Below, piece by piece: positions 41,819-51,192 of a DNA stretch of 51,669 nt. The notes under the pieces were generated by a model, which made no database searches, was not told where the DNA came from, and saw only the letters and a list, made by a program, of their open reading frames with translations. The DNA comes from Limosilactobacillus sp. (GTDB lineage Bacteria; Bacillota; Bacilli; Lactobacillales; Lactobacillaceae). The translations under genes were made by a program, and so were the position numbers. The stretch is taken from contig NZ_JALCQI010000007.1 of NCBI RefSeq assembly GCF_022651205.1, positions 1 to 51,669 on the forward strand, read 5' to 3'. Numbering within the stretch: position 1 is the stretch's first letter; each line of letters begins with the position of its first letter.

Positions 41819-43207
41819 TTAATAGACAATAACTGGCTCATTAACTTCCAGACTATTATATGCTCCGGCAGCGTCACTCGGGTGCATGTTAGCACATCCA
41901 TTCGAGCCATCATTTAAGTAGGCCGTCTTAGACCAGTTATGGCGCCATGAAGCATCGTGGAATCCACAACCACTATCGGTAAACTGTGCCCAGTAGCTAA
42001 CCTTACTACTGTACTTAGAACCATTATCGCTGGTTCCTTTCAAGACTGATGGGGATTGTTTGTACATGATATACCAGACTCCCTTAGGCGTTTGGTCAGC
42101 CTTGTTACTCATCTTACCAGTGACAACATCGACATCATCCACACACTTCCCATTCTTATAGAACCAAGCATGTTGATCAGCGATTGAAATGACCGCATAA
42201 GTGTTACCAATTCCGTTATTTTCGGTTACTCCATATCCGGTCCCACTGCGGTTATAGCCGATTCCATAGATATCTGCTTTAGCATCAACAGAAGTTTTAC
42301 CATCCGCAATTGCGTTCGCCAGAGTCTTTCCAGCACGTTCCGGACTAATCTTCCAACCATAGCTTCCATCCTTAGTAGTAGTTATATCTTTACCATCAGG
42401 AGTCTTAAATTTAAACGCCTTACCTAAAGTTGACTGCTTTTGGTTAATTTGCTTGATTTTCTTGTTTATTGCAGACGTATTAAAGTGATACTGACCATCT
42501 TTGTAAGTAGCACTAGTGATTACGTCATCGGTTGTTAACCGGTAAGTTTTCTTTTCAACTTTGTAGTTGACCTTTTTCCCGGTTAGTTTTTGTAATTTTT
42601 TCTTTTCATTCAGAACCGTATTACTGTTCGGCAAAAGTGGCTGTTGCTGTTTAGCTGTAAGGTAAATCTTACTATCAGTTGCTCGAGAGCTTAGTTGCTT
42701 TAGGATTCGTTGCTCATCAATCTTCGTCCCTTTTTGGCCCTTATGAATTGTCACTTTACCATTTTTCAATTCAGCATAAGCATCTACAGGTGCTTGCCGC
42801 CCACGATTTTCTCGTTGAAGAGTCGTTTGGACAATTGCTTTTTTGGCTTCATATTGACTAAGATCACGCTTAGTAGGCTTAACCTGCAAAGAATAAGACT
42901 TCCGAGAAGGGAAAAACGAAAACTGCTTATGCAATGCATCCTTTACCTTTGCCTCGTCAGCTGTTGTAAATGTTGAATTAGTATCTGGACCGTTATAGAT
43001 TAGATCACCATTCAAATAAACTAAGTTGCTATTCTTAGCATTTTTAAGTTTTTGGGAAGCCTGCTTAGCCGTTAACCCGCCAACATTAATTCCATTAATA
43101 GTAACATTGCGGTTAAAATGGCGTGCTTGATGCCACCAATTTATCCCAATCACAATCACTAATAATGCAATAATCACCAATAATCCGTGCTTTAATTGAA
43201 AACGCAT
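41819..43207 (-). CDS. L,D-transpeptidase (YkuD) with peptidoglycan-binding domain
   Basis: 462-residue membrane-anchored enzyme. A single N-terminal span (LLVIIALLVIVIGINWW, about residues 9-25) is followed by PG_binding_4-type modules (NGINVGGLTAKQASQKL) and a C-terminal YkuD domain (about residues 335-460). The catalytic region has GFHDASW (His) and DGSNGCANM (Cys). The usual SHGC reads SNGC. Such enzymes form 3-3 cross-links that bypass beta-lactam-sensitive PBPs. AGGAG precedes the ATG. Confidence 0.92.
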   Translation of the reverse strand: MRFQLKHGLLVIIALLVIVIGINWWHQARHFNRNVTINGINVGGLTAKQASQKLKNAKNSNLVYLNGDLIYNGPDTNSTFTTADEAKVKDALHKQFSFFPSRKSYSLQVKPTKRDLSQYEAKKAIVQTTLQRENRGRQAPVDAYAELKNGKVTIHKGQKGTKIDEQRILKQLSSRATDSKIYLTAKQQQPLLPNSNTVLNEKKKLQKLTGKKVNYKVEKKTYRLTTDDVITSATYKDGQYHFNTSAINKKIKQINQKQSTLGKAFKFKTPDGKDITTTKDGSYGWKISPERAGKTLANAIADGKTSVDAKADIYGIGYNRSGTGYGVTENNGIGNTYAVISIADQHAWFYKNGKCVDDVDVVTGKMSNKADQTPKGVWYIMYKQSPSVLKGTSDNGSKYSSKVSYWAQFTDSGCGFHDASWRHNWSKTAYLNDGSNGCANMHPSDAAGAYNSLEVNEPVIVY

Positions 43208-43318
43208 TGATAAATACTCCTAACGTCGAACTAGAAATAACAAAGTATCGACTGTCATATTTTACCACGTTCTGTTGCAATTATCATCGTCTAATCGAAC
43301 ATACGTTGTCAAAAATAA

Positions 43319-43350
43319 CCCCCGTTGATTGATAATCTCAATCAGCAGAG
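43319..43350 (-). terminator. terminator after the universal stress protein gene
   Basis: CCTCTGcTGATTG pairing with AATCAACGGGGG (some G-T pairs), followed by TTATTTTT on the minus strand. Confidence 0.6.
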
Positions 43351-43365
43351 GCTGTTAAATAAATC

Positions 43366-43863
43366 CTAAATCTCAGGATAACTACTCTCTTTAATCTCTA
43401 ATTTTTTGTTTTCCAAATCGGTTTTTACGACTGTCACATCACATGGTGCAATCCGAACGGTATAAGCTGCGGTTGAACCAACGATTAACCGACCAATAGC
43501 ATTGAGACCAGTAGCGCCGATAACAATTAGGTCAATGTGGTTATCCTTCGGGTACTTCTCAGCTAATTCAACCTTTGCATTCCCGATTTCAACGTCAGTA
43601 TGAACTTCTTTCACTCCGGCTTTCTCTGCCTTCTGTTTACTTTCAGCTAACCGCTTATTCATTTCCTGAATTGCAGAGTCATAGATGCTCTTATCAACAA
43701 AGCCAAAGCCACTTGGGCTAGTTGTTGGATAGCGTTCACCATTAATTACACTCAACAAGTACAATGCTGCATCATTTTTCTTTGCAATATCAACAGCCTT
43801 CTCCAAAGCCATATCTGATTGCTTGGAACCATCAATTCCGACGAGAATTCTTTGATAACTCAT
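43366..43863 (-). CDS. universal stress protein UspA family
   Basis: 165-residue Usp with the ATP-binding type motifs: RILVGIDGSKQSDMAL at the start and VIGATGLNAIGRLIVGSTAAYTVRIAPCDVTVV at the end (G-2x-G-9x-G-S type). ATG 43863 is chosen because GGAGG lies about seven to eight bases upstream; the GTG at 43872 overlaps that site. Single-gene unit. Confidence 0.94.
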   Translation of the reverse strand: MSYQRILVGIDGSKQSDMALEKAVDIAKKNDAALYLLSVINGERYPTTSPSGFGFVDKSIYDSAIQEMNKRLAESKQKAEKAGVKEVHTDVEIGNAKVELAEKYPKDNHIDLIVIGATGLNAIGRLIVGSTAAYTVRIAPCDVTVVKTDLENKKLEIKESSYPEI

Positions 43864-43933
43864 AACCGACACCTCCAGAAATACATACCCTAACGGATTT
43901 CACCTTTATTTTACCATATTGACACTAAGCGGG

Positions 43934-45334
43934 TTAATCGGTTACTAAATTATTGATTGCTTGCATGTAGATCGCCATCGATGCAATCAAATCATCAACC
44001 GGTTGAAATTCGTTTGCCTGGTGCATCGTATTTGGTGTGTTAGGCATCAGTGCCCCAAATGCAACCCCACGCTTCATCAATCGGCCATAAGTTCCTCCAC
44101 CAACGACCTCAGGCTGTGCATTTTGATCCCCACTAATATCAATGTAGGCTTGCATTAAAGTCTTCACAATTGGATCTTCTGGATCGACATAGTGTGGTTC
44201 CTGACCGTCACCCTGCTTTACCACAATGTTTAGTGGCCCGGTTATCTTTTCAACATTTGCTTGAATTTCATCGGGCGTAATTCCCTTTGGATAACGGAAA
44301 TTCATATTAATTTTACCGCCAGATTTTTCATCATAATTCAAGATTCCAGCATTCATCGTCAATTCGCCCATCACATCATCAGTAAATGCACCATTAAATT
44401 TCTTCATCCGGGTATCAAGATGAAGATACTCTGCAAGAAACCTAATGAAACTAGCAGCTCCACCACCAAAGTTATACTGGTTTAAGAACAGAGCAAGGTA
44501 TGTTCCGGCATTAATTCCCTTTTCGGGTTCCATTCCATGAGCAGCTTTTCCGATCACGGTTATTTTAAGATAATCGGCATTCTTCTCAACATTACCGGTT
44601 ACTGGATTTTCAGTTATAAAATTTTCAAAGTCGCTAATCACTTTATCCTGATCCGGCGTTGTGATTTCAGCAACGGCTTCCCGCGGAACCATATTAAACC
44701 GCAATCCAGATTGAAAGCTCTTGAGTTGGACTTCACCGTTATTACCAGCTGGAACATCAAGAAGTAACGAGAATTGTCCCTTTTCACCATTAATCACTGG
44801 GAATTCCGCGTCTGGGGAAAAGCCAAGGGTTGGTGCCGGTTCAACTTCAAAGTAACGGTGCATCCCCGTCCAATTGCTTTCTTCATCCGTCCCAACGATA
44901 AAGCGCACTTTCTTGTTAAATTTAACTCCCTGATCCTTCAGGTACTTCAAGGCATAATAGCAAGCCATTCCAGGTCCCTTATCATCAGAAGCACCTCGGG
45001 CATACAAGTTACCATTCTTAATAACTGGATCAAATGGATCGGTGTCCCAACCTTTTCCGGCAGGCATAACGTCTAAGTGAGCCAATATTGCAAGGGTTTC
45101 ATCCCCTTCACCCCATTCGGCATAACCGACCAGGTTGTCAATATTTTTGGTACGAAAGCCATCTTGTTTAGCCATCTTCAAAAATTCTTGTAGGGCCTTT
45201 GCTGGCATGGGGCCAAGCGGGTATTCAGCAGTAGCCGCATCGTCATCACGAACGCTTGGAATCTTCAATAATTTAGTTAAGTCGTTTAAGTATTCTTCCT
45301 GCTGGCTTTGGGCTGCCTTCATCCAATCTGTCAT
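43934..45334 (-). CDS. pepV: dipeptidase PepV (M20 metallopeptidase)
   Basis: 466-residue Xaa-His/broad dipeptidase of lactic acid bacteria, final step of peptide use. Metal motifs: AHLDVMPAGKGWDTDPF, YARGASDDKGP, and GTDEESNWTGM; the C-terminal ligand motif is PNTMHQANEF. ATG 45334 follows GGAGG (45342-45347); the codon at 45349 overlaps that site. Confidence 0.96.
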   Translation of the reverse strand: MTDWMKAAQSQQEEYLNDLTKLLKIPSVRDDDAATAEYPLGPMPAKALQEFLKMAKQDGFRTKNIDNLVGYAEWGEGDETLAILAHLDVMPAGKGWDTDPFDPVIKNGNLYARGASDDKGPGMACYYALKYLKDQGVKFNKKVRFIVGTDEESNWTGMHRYFEVEPAPTLGFSPDAEFPVINGEKGQFSLLLDVPAGNNGEVQLKSFQSGLRFNMVPREAVAEITTPDQDKVISDFENFITENPVTGNVEKNADYLKITVIGKAAHGMEPEKGINAGTYLALFLNQYNFGGGAASFIRFLAEYLHLDTRMKKFNGAFTDDVMGELTMNAGILNYDEKSGGKINMNFRYPKGITPDEIQANVEKITGPLNIVVKQGDGQEPHYVDPEDPIVKTLMQAYIDISGDQNAQPEVVGGGTYGRLMKRGVAFGALMPNTPNTMHQANEFQPVDDLIASMAIYMQAINNLVTD

Positions 45335-45429
45335 TCTATCAACCTCCATTAATCTTTTCCTTAAAATAATGATACCATGAAAGTAGTAGTTTTCAGTTCG
45401 AAAGCATTCAATGTAAGGGAGTCTTAAAC

Positions 45430-46290
45430 ATGCAAAAATTAACTGATCAAATTCTCTTCGATGTTATTAAGCCACGGCCCAGTGACAGTTTCAAGGGAAC
45501 ATACGGTAAAGTAACCCTTGTTGGCGGTAACCGTAATTTCGGCGGTGCCATCATCATGGCTTCTACCGCTGCCGTTTGTTCCGGAGCAGGATTAGTTACA
45601 ACTGCTACCGATCCAAGCAATTCTGGTGCCCTTCATTCACAATTGCCAGAAGCAATGTTTGCTGACTTCAACGATGCCCAACAAGTTGCTTCACTTGTTG
45701 AACCTGCTACAACAGTGGTCGTTGGTCCTGGGCTTGGAGATGACGAAACTAGTCTTGCAATTCTTAAAAATGTTTTTGCCCATACCAGCGAAAACCAAAA
45801 TGTGGTTATTGATGGTTCAGCAATCACCCTAATGGCTCGAGAGGAATTAGCTCAACCTAAGGGAAATATCATTTATACACCACACCAAATGGAATGGCAA
45901 CGGCTTGCAGGAATTAAAATTGCCGAGCAAAGCGAAGACCAAAATAAGGCCGCCCAAGCAAAACTAGGAGCAACCGTCGTTCTTAAGAAGCACCATACAG
46001 AAATCTACACCAATGATGAAGTATATCAACTAACAATTGGAACCCCTGCTCAAGCTGTTGGTGGAATGGGCGATACACTAGCCGGAATGGTTGGTGGTTT
46101 TACCGCAGAATTTTCAAGCAACCCATTGAAGGCAACCTTGGCAGCTGTCTACGCTCATAGTGCGGTTGCTGAACAAATCGCAAAGAACCAATACATTGTC
46201 CTTCCTCACCAAATTAGTCGTGCACTTCCATCATTTATGAAGAAAATGGAGAGCGGCAATATAGAGCACCACATTGGCTTCTTGAATTAA
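45430..46290 (+). CDS. nnrD: ADP/ATP-dependent NAD(P)H-hydrate dehydratase
   Basis: 286-residue ribokinase-like repair enzyme that dehydrates NADHX/NADPHX. Features are FKGTYGKVTLVGGNRNFGGA at the N-terminus, VVGPGLGDDETS, and the catalytic GGMGDTLAGMVGG (Asp). It lacks the NnrE epimerase domain found in fused forms. AGGGAG precedes the ATG. Divergent from pepV; terminator follows. Confidence 0.94.
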   Translation: MQKLTDQILFDVIKPRPSDSFKGTYGKVTLVGGNRNFGGAIIMASTAAVCSGAGLVTTATDPSNSGALHSQLPEAMFADFNDAQQVASLVEPATTVVVGPGLGDDETSLAILKNVFAHTSENQNVVIDGSAITLMAREELAQPKGNIIYTPHQMEWQRLAGIKIAEQSEDQNKAAQAKLGATVVLKKHHTEIYTNDEVYQLTIGTPAQAVGGMGDTLAGMVGGFTAEFSSNPLKATLAAVYAHSAVAEQIAKNQYIVLPHQISRALPSFMKKMESGNIEHHIGFLN

Positions 46291-46309
46291 TTTTCATTTT
46301 TAAAAATAA

Positions 46310-46340
46310 GGCGACAACGTTAGTAAATTCTAACGTTGCC
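46310..46340. terminator. terminator between nnrD and murJ (convergent)
   Basis: GGCaACGTTAG / CTAACGTTGCC stem followed by six T on the plus strand; a short A-rich flank gives partial function on the minus strand. Confidence 0.88.
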
Positions 46341-46353
46341 GTTTTTTAGTTAA

Positions 46354-47985
46354 TCAGCTAATGTGTAATATTTGTCTTAACCTTTCTGCTCGACCACCAA
46401 GAAGGAGATCCGCAAGGCGGAAGTGAAGCGCTAAGTAACCATAAACACCAGCACCAACAAGGACACCAATTATTAATGTGAAGAAGGCAGTATAACGACC
46501 GTATGGATTGATAAACAATCCAAGTAAAAGCATTAATCCCTTAGTCACTACTAGCATTACTAGTGAATATGCCAAAATCTGATTAGTTGGTAATGCCATC
46601 TGTTCAAAGTTCAATCGGAATTCTTGATTGAATGAACGAATAATAAGCAAATTAATGATCATCATTGCGATTCCAGTTGCTAAAAGTGGCCCCAAGCCTT
46701 GTGCAATCCAAATGCACGGGAACTGGATTAATAGTTTGATTACTAATCCAATCCCAAGATATTTCATCATCCGACGGTTTTCCGAAATTCCCTGCATCAT
46801 CGCGGCCGCTACCGTATAGAGGCCAAGCGGAATTGCCATAAATGCCGCAAATTCAAGAACAATTACCCCAGCATGATTGTAACGATAAAAGACGGTATAT
46901 ATTTGCTGAGCAACTGCGTATAAGCCAAGGACTGCCGGAATCATCACGAAATAAAAGAGCATCAAGACGTTTTCAATCTGATTTCTCATCCCCGCTTGAT
47001 CATTTCTTGCTCGAGCCATCGCTAGTAACGGAATTGCAGTAACCGCTAATGCATTGGCTAAGGCGATGATAATCATGTAAAGCTTATTCGCATTAAATGC
47101 AAACAAGGCGTACAAAACATCAATTTGGTATTTACTAAAGTGACCGACTAACGGCATCATCCGCTTAAAACTATATTGATCAACTAACTGGAAAATATTA
47201 ATTCCTGACTCAATAATAATGAACGGAATCGATTGGTAAACAATTTTTAAGATTAATTCAGTCGTTGAAACCTCTTCGGCTGGTTGCTCAATCATACCAT
47301 CTCCTCGCATAAAGCCACGGTATTTTAACCATGCCAAGAAGAGAACAACACAGGCACCGATAGCACCAATAAATGCCGCAAATGTTGACTGACTGACGGC
47401 ACTAACCCAGCTCCCCTTTTGAATCTTCATAATCAGGTAAGTTGCTACCAGCATGTAAACTATTCGAAAGAGCTGCTCCACAAACTGGGAAATTGCCGAG
47501 GGCGCCATCATGCTATAGCCTTGAAAGATCCCTCGACTAATCGCCATTAATGGGATAATAAAGATTGCCCATGCTAACGAACGAAGCACCGGAATTAAGT
47601 TTGTATCACCGTTATAAACAATCGGCCATGAAGCAATGTACATCATGACGGTCCCACAAATAACACCCGAAGCAAGTGCCATGTACATTGCTGAACGGTT
47701 TAGCTTTTGACTAACCCCGTATTCGTTTAACCCGTTATAGTGCGCAACGAGTTTTGAAATTGCCGACGGTATTCCTGCAGTTGAAATGGTAATGAAGAGG
47801 CTATAAATGTTGTAACCCTGTGCGTATAGGGCATTGGCTTCGTCACTGTATGCTCCTAGCCAAGTAACCCAGGGAATGATATAAATTGCTCCAAGGATGC
47901 GCGAGGTGATATTCCCCGCTGTCATCCATGCTGAACCATTCAGCATTTTTGAACGAGCAGTATCCTTTGGCTGTCCTTCACTCAT
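46354..47985 (-). CDS. murJ: MurJ/YtgP-type lipid II flippase (MVF/MATE-like)
   Basis: 543-residue protein with about 14 hydrophobic segments. It begins with a short polar head (MSEGQPKDTARSKMLNGSAWMTAGNITSRILG), then MVF-family features such as YNIYSLFITISTAGIPSAISKLVA and a conserved central IFQLVDQYSF. B. subtilis YtgP (MurJ) and this protein share length and the position near leuS. It flips undecaprenyl-linked cell-wall precursors; another polysaccharide flippase role cannot be excluded. Confidence 0.85.
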   Translation of the reverse strand: MSEGQPKDTARSKMLNGSAWMTAGNITSRILGAIYIIPWVTWLGAYSDEANALYAQGYNIYSLFITISTAGIPSAISKLVAHYNGLNEYGVSQKLNRSAMYMALASGVICGTVMMYIASWPIVYNGDTNLIPVLRSLAWAIFIIPLMAISRGIFQGYSMMAPSAISQFVEQLFRIVYMLVATYLIMKIQKGSWVSAVSQSTFAAFIGAIGACVVLFLAWLKYRGFMRGDGMIEQPAEEVSTTELILKIVYQSIPFIIIESGINIFQLVDQYSFKRMMPLVGHFSKYQIDVLYALFAFNANKLYMIIIALANALAVTAIPLLAMARARNDQAGMRNQIENVLMLFYFVMIPAVLGLYAVAQQIYTVFYRYNHAGVIVLEFAAFMAIPLGLYTVAAAMMQGISENRRMMKYLGIGLVIKLLIQFPCIWIAQGLGPLLATGIAMMIINLLIIRSFNQEFRLNFEQMALPTNQILAYSLVMLVVTKGLMLLLGLFINPYGRYTAFFTLIIGVLVGAGVYGYLALHFRLADLLLGGRAERLRQILHIS

Positions 47986-48077
47986 AATTTTTGAATCCTA
48001 CCTTTTACTTTCTAAAATCAATACTAATCATTCTATCCTTAATAGAGCATCGTCGCAAATTATTTTAGAAATCTTTG

Positions 48078-48341
48078 CTAATACTGTTCTAAATCAACCG
48101 TTACCATTTTTACCACTGCCTTTGGGTGCGCTGATTGTACCTCAGCTAAATCACTAACTTGCGGCGCTTTTTCAAAATGCCCCAACTTATCATTTAGCGT
48201 AATAGCTAACCCTAATTTGGCGAATTCCATTGCCGTCTCCATATCTTTCCCCTGAGTAAATGCTTCGGGAAGATCCGGAAAGTCGACTTCAATCTGATTG
48301 TTTTTGTGTTGAAAGATTGCCGGGTAACTAACAATTTCCAT
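48078..48341 (-). CDS. solitary HicB-family protein
   Basis: 87 residues with the HicB partial RNase H-like fold: YPAIFQHKNNQIEVDFPDLPEAFTQGKDMETAMEFAKLGLAI. HicB normally neutralises HicA toxin, but no hicA-sized frame lies on either side, and no DNA-binding helix-turn-helix follows the core. AGAGAGG precedes the ATG. It may be an orphan regulator or remnant. Confidence 0.85.
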   Translation of the reverse strand: MEIVSYPAIFQHKNNQIEVDFPDLPEAFTQGKDMETAMEFAKLGLAITLNDKLGHFEKAPQVSDLAEVQSAHPKAVVKMVTVDLEQY

Positions 48342-48398
48342 TTCGATTCCTCTCTTTTCTTTACTGAAACAACCAATATTTTACCACGATCAGAAAAA

Positions 48399-48428
48399 TG
48401 AGGCTGGAAAGTTAAATTTCCAACCTCA
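48399..48428 (-). terminator. terminator after leuS
   Basis: TGAGGTTGGAAA / TTTCCAGCCTCA stem with one G-T pair, followed by TTTTTC on the minus strand, 15 bases past the stop. Confidence 0.88.
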
Positions 48429-48442
48429 TATCTCTTATTAGT

Positions 48443-50863
48443 TTACTTAGCAACGATGTTTACAATCTTGTTAGGAACAACAATAACTTTCTTAATGTCC
48501 TTCCCATCAGTAAACTTTTGGACGTGTTCATCAGCAAGGGCCAGTTTTTGTGCTTCTTCACAATCAATGTCCTTTGCCATTTTGATCTTGGAACGAAGCT
48601 TACCATTAACTTGGATGATCATTTCAACTTCATCTTCCTCTAAAGCCTTAGGATCATAAGTTGGCCATGGTTGGTAAGCAATCGTATCACTAACATTAAA
48701 GTGACTCCATAATTCTTCAGCAACGTGAGGAATTACTGGTGAAATCATCTTAACAAAGCCTTCCATGTATTCAACAGGAAGATCATCGGCCTTAAATGCT
48801 TCGTTAACAAAGACCATCAGTTGTGAAATGGCAGTATTAAAGTGCATCCGCTCGTAATCTTCGGTAACCTTCTTCACCGTTTGGTTATAAACCTTGGTTA
48901 ACTTTCCATCATTAAAGGTTGAAACCCGATCACGAAGGTGGTTATTTTCGTCCATTAGCAAACGCCATACACGTTGAATCCACTTGTAGGAACCGTGAAG
49001 CCCTTCTTCATCCCACGGAACAGATTCAGTCAGTGGTCCCATGAACATTTCGTAAAGGCGAAGCGTATCAGCACCATACTTTTCAACAATGTCATCTGGA
49101 TTAACAACGTTTCCTTTAGACTTAGACATCTTTTCGTGGTTAGCACCAAGGATCATTCCTTGGTTAACCAACTTCATAAATGGTTCCTTAGTAGGTACAA
49201 GTCCTAGGTCATAGAGAACCTTGTGCCAGAAACGAGCATATAGAAGGTGAAGAACCGCGTGTTCAGCGCCACCAACATAGAGATCAACTGGTGACCAGTA
49301 GTCCAAGGCTTCCTTTGATGCGAATTCCTTATCGTTATGTGGATCGGTATACCGGAGCCAGTACCATGAAGAACCAGCCCATTGTGGCATCGTATTAGTT
49401 TCCCGAAGACCATGTCGGCCCTGATCGTCATAAACGTTAACCCAGTCCTTAACGTTAGCTAGTGGGCTTTCACCAGTACCTGATGGTTCAATGTTATCAG
49501 TATCAGGTAATTTCAAAGGTAATTCATCTTCAGGCACAAGGGTAGTTCGACCATCATCCCAGTGGATAACCGGAATTGGTTCACCCCAGTAACGTTGCCG
49601 GCTGAAGATCCAGTCACGAAGACGGTAATTAACCTTCTTGTGTCCGGCATTATGTTCGTCAAGCCATTCGATCATCTTTTTCTTGGCATCTGCAATGTTC
49701 AGGCCATCCAAGAATCCGGAGTTAATGTGCTTACCATCGCCATCAAAGGCACCTTCCGAAATATCTGCGCCTTCAATAATTGGCTTGATTGGTAAATCAA
49801 ACTTCTTAGCAAAATCATAGTCACGTTGATCGCCTGATGGAACCGCCATTACGGCACCAGTACCGTAAGATGCAAGGACATAATCACTGATCCAAATTGG
49901 GAGCTTTTCGCCATTTACTGGGTTAATAACGTATGAGCCGGTAAATACCCCAGTCTTATCCTTGTTCAGATCAGTTCGTTCAAGGTCTGAACGCCGGGAA
50001 GCTTCTTCTTGGTACTTCTTAACTGCTTCCTTATTTTCTGGAGTAGTTAATTGATCAACTAATTCTTGTTCAGGAGCAAGGACAACATAAGATGCACCAA
50101 AAAGAGTATCTGCTCGAGTAGTGAAGACTTCGATCTTTGTATCTTCATCCCCTGCCACTGGGAAGTAAACGGAGGCACCCTCTGAACGGCCAATCCAGTT
50201 ACGTTGCATTTCCTTAACGCTTTCTGGCCAATCAACGAGGTCGAGATCATCGATCAACCGATCTGCATAGGCTGTGATCTTTAAAACCCATTGCTTCATT
50301 GGCTTCCGGTAAACTGGATAACCACCACGCTTGGTTTTACCATCTTCAACCTCTTCGTTAGCAACAACGGTACCGCCCATGAAATCTGGTGCCCAATTAA
50401 CCATGATTTCACTTTCGTAAGCAAGACCCTTTTTGTAAAGTTGTTCAAAGATCCATTGAGTCCACTTGTAGTATTCTGGATCGGTTGTGTTAACTTCACG
50501 GTCCCAATCGTATGAGAAACCAAGTGATTGAATCTGGTTACGGAAGTGATCGATATTTTGGTTAGTAAAGCTCTTTGGGTTATGACCTGTCTTCAATGCA
50601 TATTGTTCTGCTGGTAAGCCAAAAGCATCCCAACCCATTGGGTGCAAAACGTTATATCGCTGCATCCGCTTCATCCGTGACATCACATCGGTAGCGGTAT
50701 AACCTTCTGGGTGACCAACGTGTAATCCCTGACCAGATGGATATGGGAACATGTCCAAAGCGTAGTACTTCTTTTGGTCCTTATTTAAGGTAGCCTTAAA
50801 GGTTTCATTCTTTTTCCAAAATCGTTGCCACTTATTTTCGATGGCAGTGTGATCGTAAGCCAT
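48443..50863 (-). CDS. leuS: leucyl-tRNA synthetase
   Basis: 806-residue class I synthetase. HIGH motif is [16 protein letters not shown] (residues about 41-56), the CP1 editing domain is present ([22 protein letters not shown]-like segment around residue 240), and the KMSKS loop reads [13 protein letters not shown]. The C-terminal region ends [22 protein letters not shown] precedes the ATG. T-box regulated. Confidence 0.98.
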   Translation of the reverse strand: MAYDHTAIENKWQRFWKKNETFKATLNKDQKKYYALDMFPYPSGQGLHVGHPEGYTATDVMSRMKRMQRYNVLHPMGWDAFGLPAEQYALKTGHNPKSFTNQNIDHFRNQIQSLGFSYDWDREVNTTDPEYYKWTQWIFEQLYKKGLAYESEIMVNWAPDFMGGTVVANEEVEDGKTKRGGYPVYRKPMKQWVLKITAYADRLIDDLDLVDWPESVKEMQRNWIGRSEGASVYFPVAGDEDTKIEVFTTRADTLFGASYVVLAPEQELVDQLTTPENKEAVKKYQEEASRRSDLERTDLNKDKTGVFTGSYVINPVNGEKLPIWISDYVLASYGTGAVMAVPSGDQRDYDFAKKFDLPIKPIIEGADISEGAFDGDGKHINSGFLDGLNIADAKKKMIEWLDEHNAGHKKVNYRLRDWIFSRQRYWGEPIPVIHWDDGRTTLVPEDELPLKLPDTDNIEPSGTGESPLANVKDWVNVYDDQGRHGLRETNTMPQWAGSSWYWLRYTDPHNDKEFASKEALDYWSPVDLYVGGAEHAVLHLLYARFWHKVLYDLGLVPTKEPFMKLVNQGMILGANHEKMSKSKGNVVNPDDIVEKYGADTLRLYEMFMGPLTESVPWDEEGLHGSYKWIQRVWRLLMDENNHLRDRVSTFNDGKLTKVYNQTVKKVTEDYERMHFNTAISQLMVFVNEAFKADDLPVEYMEGFVKMISPVIPHVAEELWSHFNVSDTIAYQPWPTYDPKALEEDEVEMIIQVNGKLRSKIKMAKDIDCEEAQKLALADEHVQKFTDGKDIKKVIVVPNKIVNIVAK

Positions 50864-50912
50864 ATTTTCTCTCCTTTATTTATTCACAACTTTTCTACTG
50901 TTTGATCGTAAT

Positions 50913-51140
50913 AAAAAAGTCCCGTAGAATCCTTTCTACGAGACGAATTTACTCCGCGGTACCACCCGAATTTCCATGAGTTAACTCATGACACTTCACG
51001 CCATAACGCGGCATACGTTATTACCTACTCGAAGTTCAGTAATAATTTTGATGGATGAGTTCGTTGTCAATAATTCTCGTGTTCACAGCACCACACGATC
51101 TCTGAAGAATTAAGTAACAATTACTACTTCCAATTCGATC
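50913..51140 (-). promoter_or_regulatory. T-box leader of leuS
   Basis: Minus-strand leader with Stem I (GGAAGTAGTAA ... GAACTCATCC), where the specifier codon CTC (Leu, 51057-51059) follows GAA and precedes the purine A. The T-box sequence GGGTGGTACCGCGG is at about 50954-50967, followed by the terminator at 50919-50944. A Leu codon at the expected position agrees with the gene. Confidence 0.93.
50919..50944 (-). terminator. T-box regulatory terminator of leuS
   Basis: GTCTCGTAGAA / TTCTACGGGAC stem followed by six T on the minus strand. Confidence 0.9.
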
Positions 51141-51192
51141 AAATATTTAATGAATATTCTAACAACCCGCATTCGTAAATGCAAGCACTAAA

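Noticed and set aside
34296-43207. Prophage or integrative island
   Set aside because: No integrase, phage structural gene or direct repeats from the tRNA 3' ends were seen; only the gene content looks accessory.
48078-48341. Complete HicAB toxin-antitoxin module
   Set aside because: Neither side contains a frame with the small HicA double-stranded RNA-binding fold.
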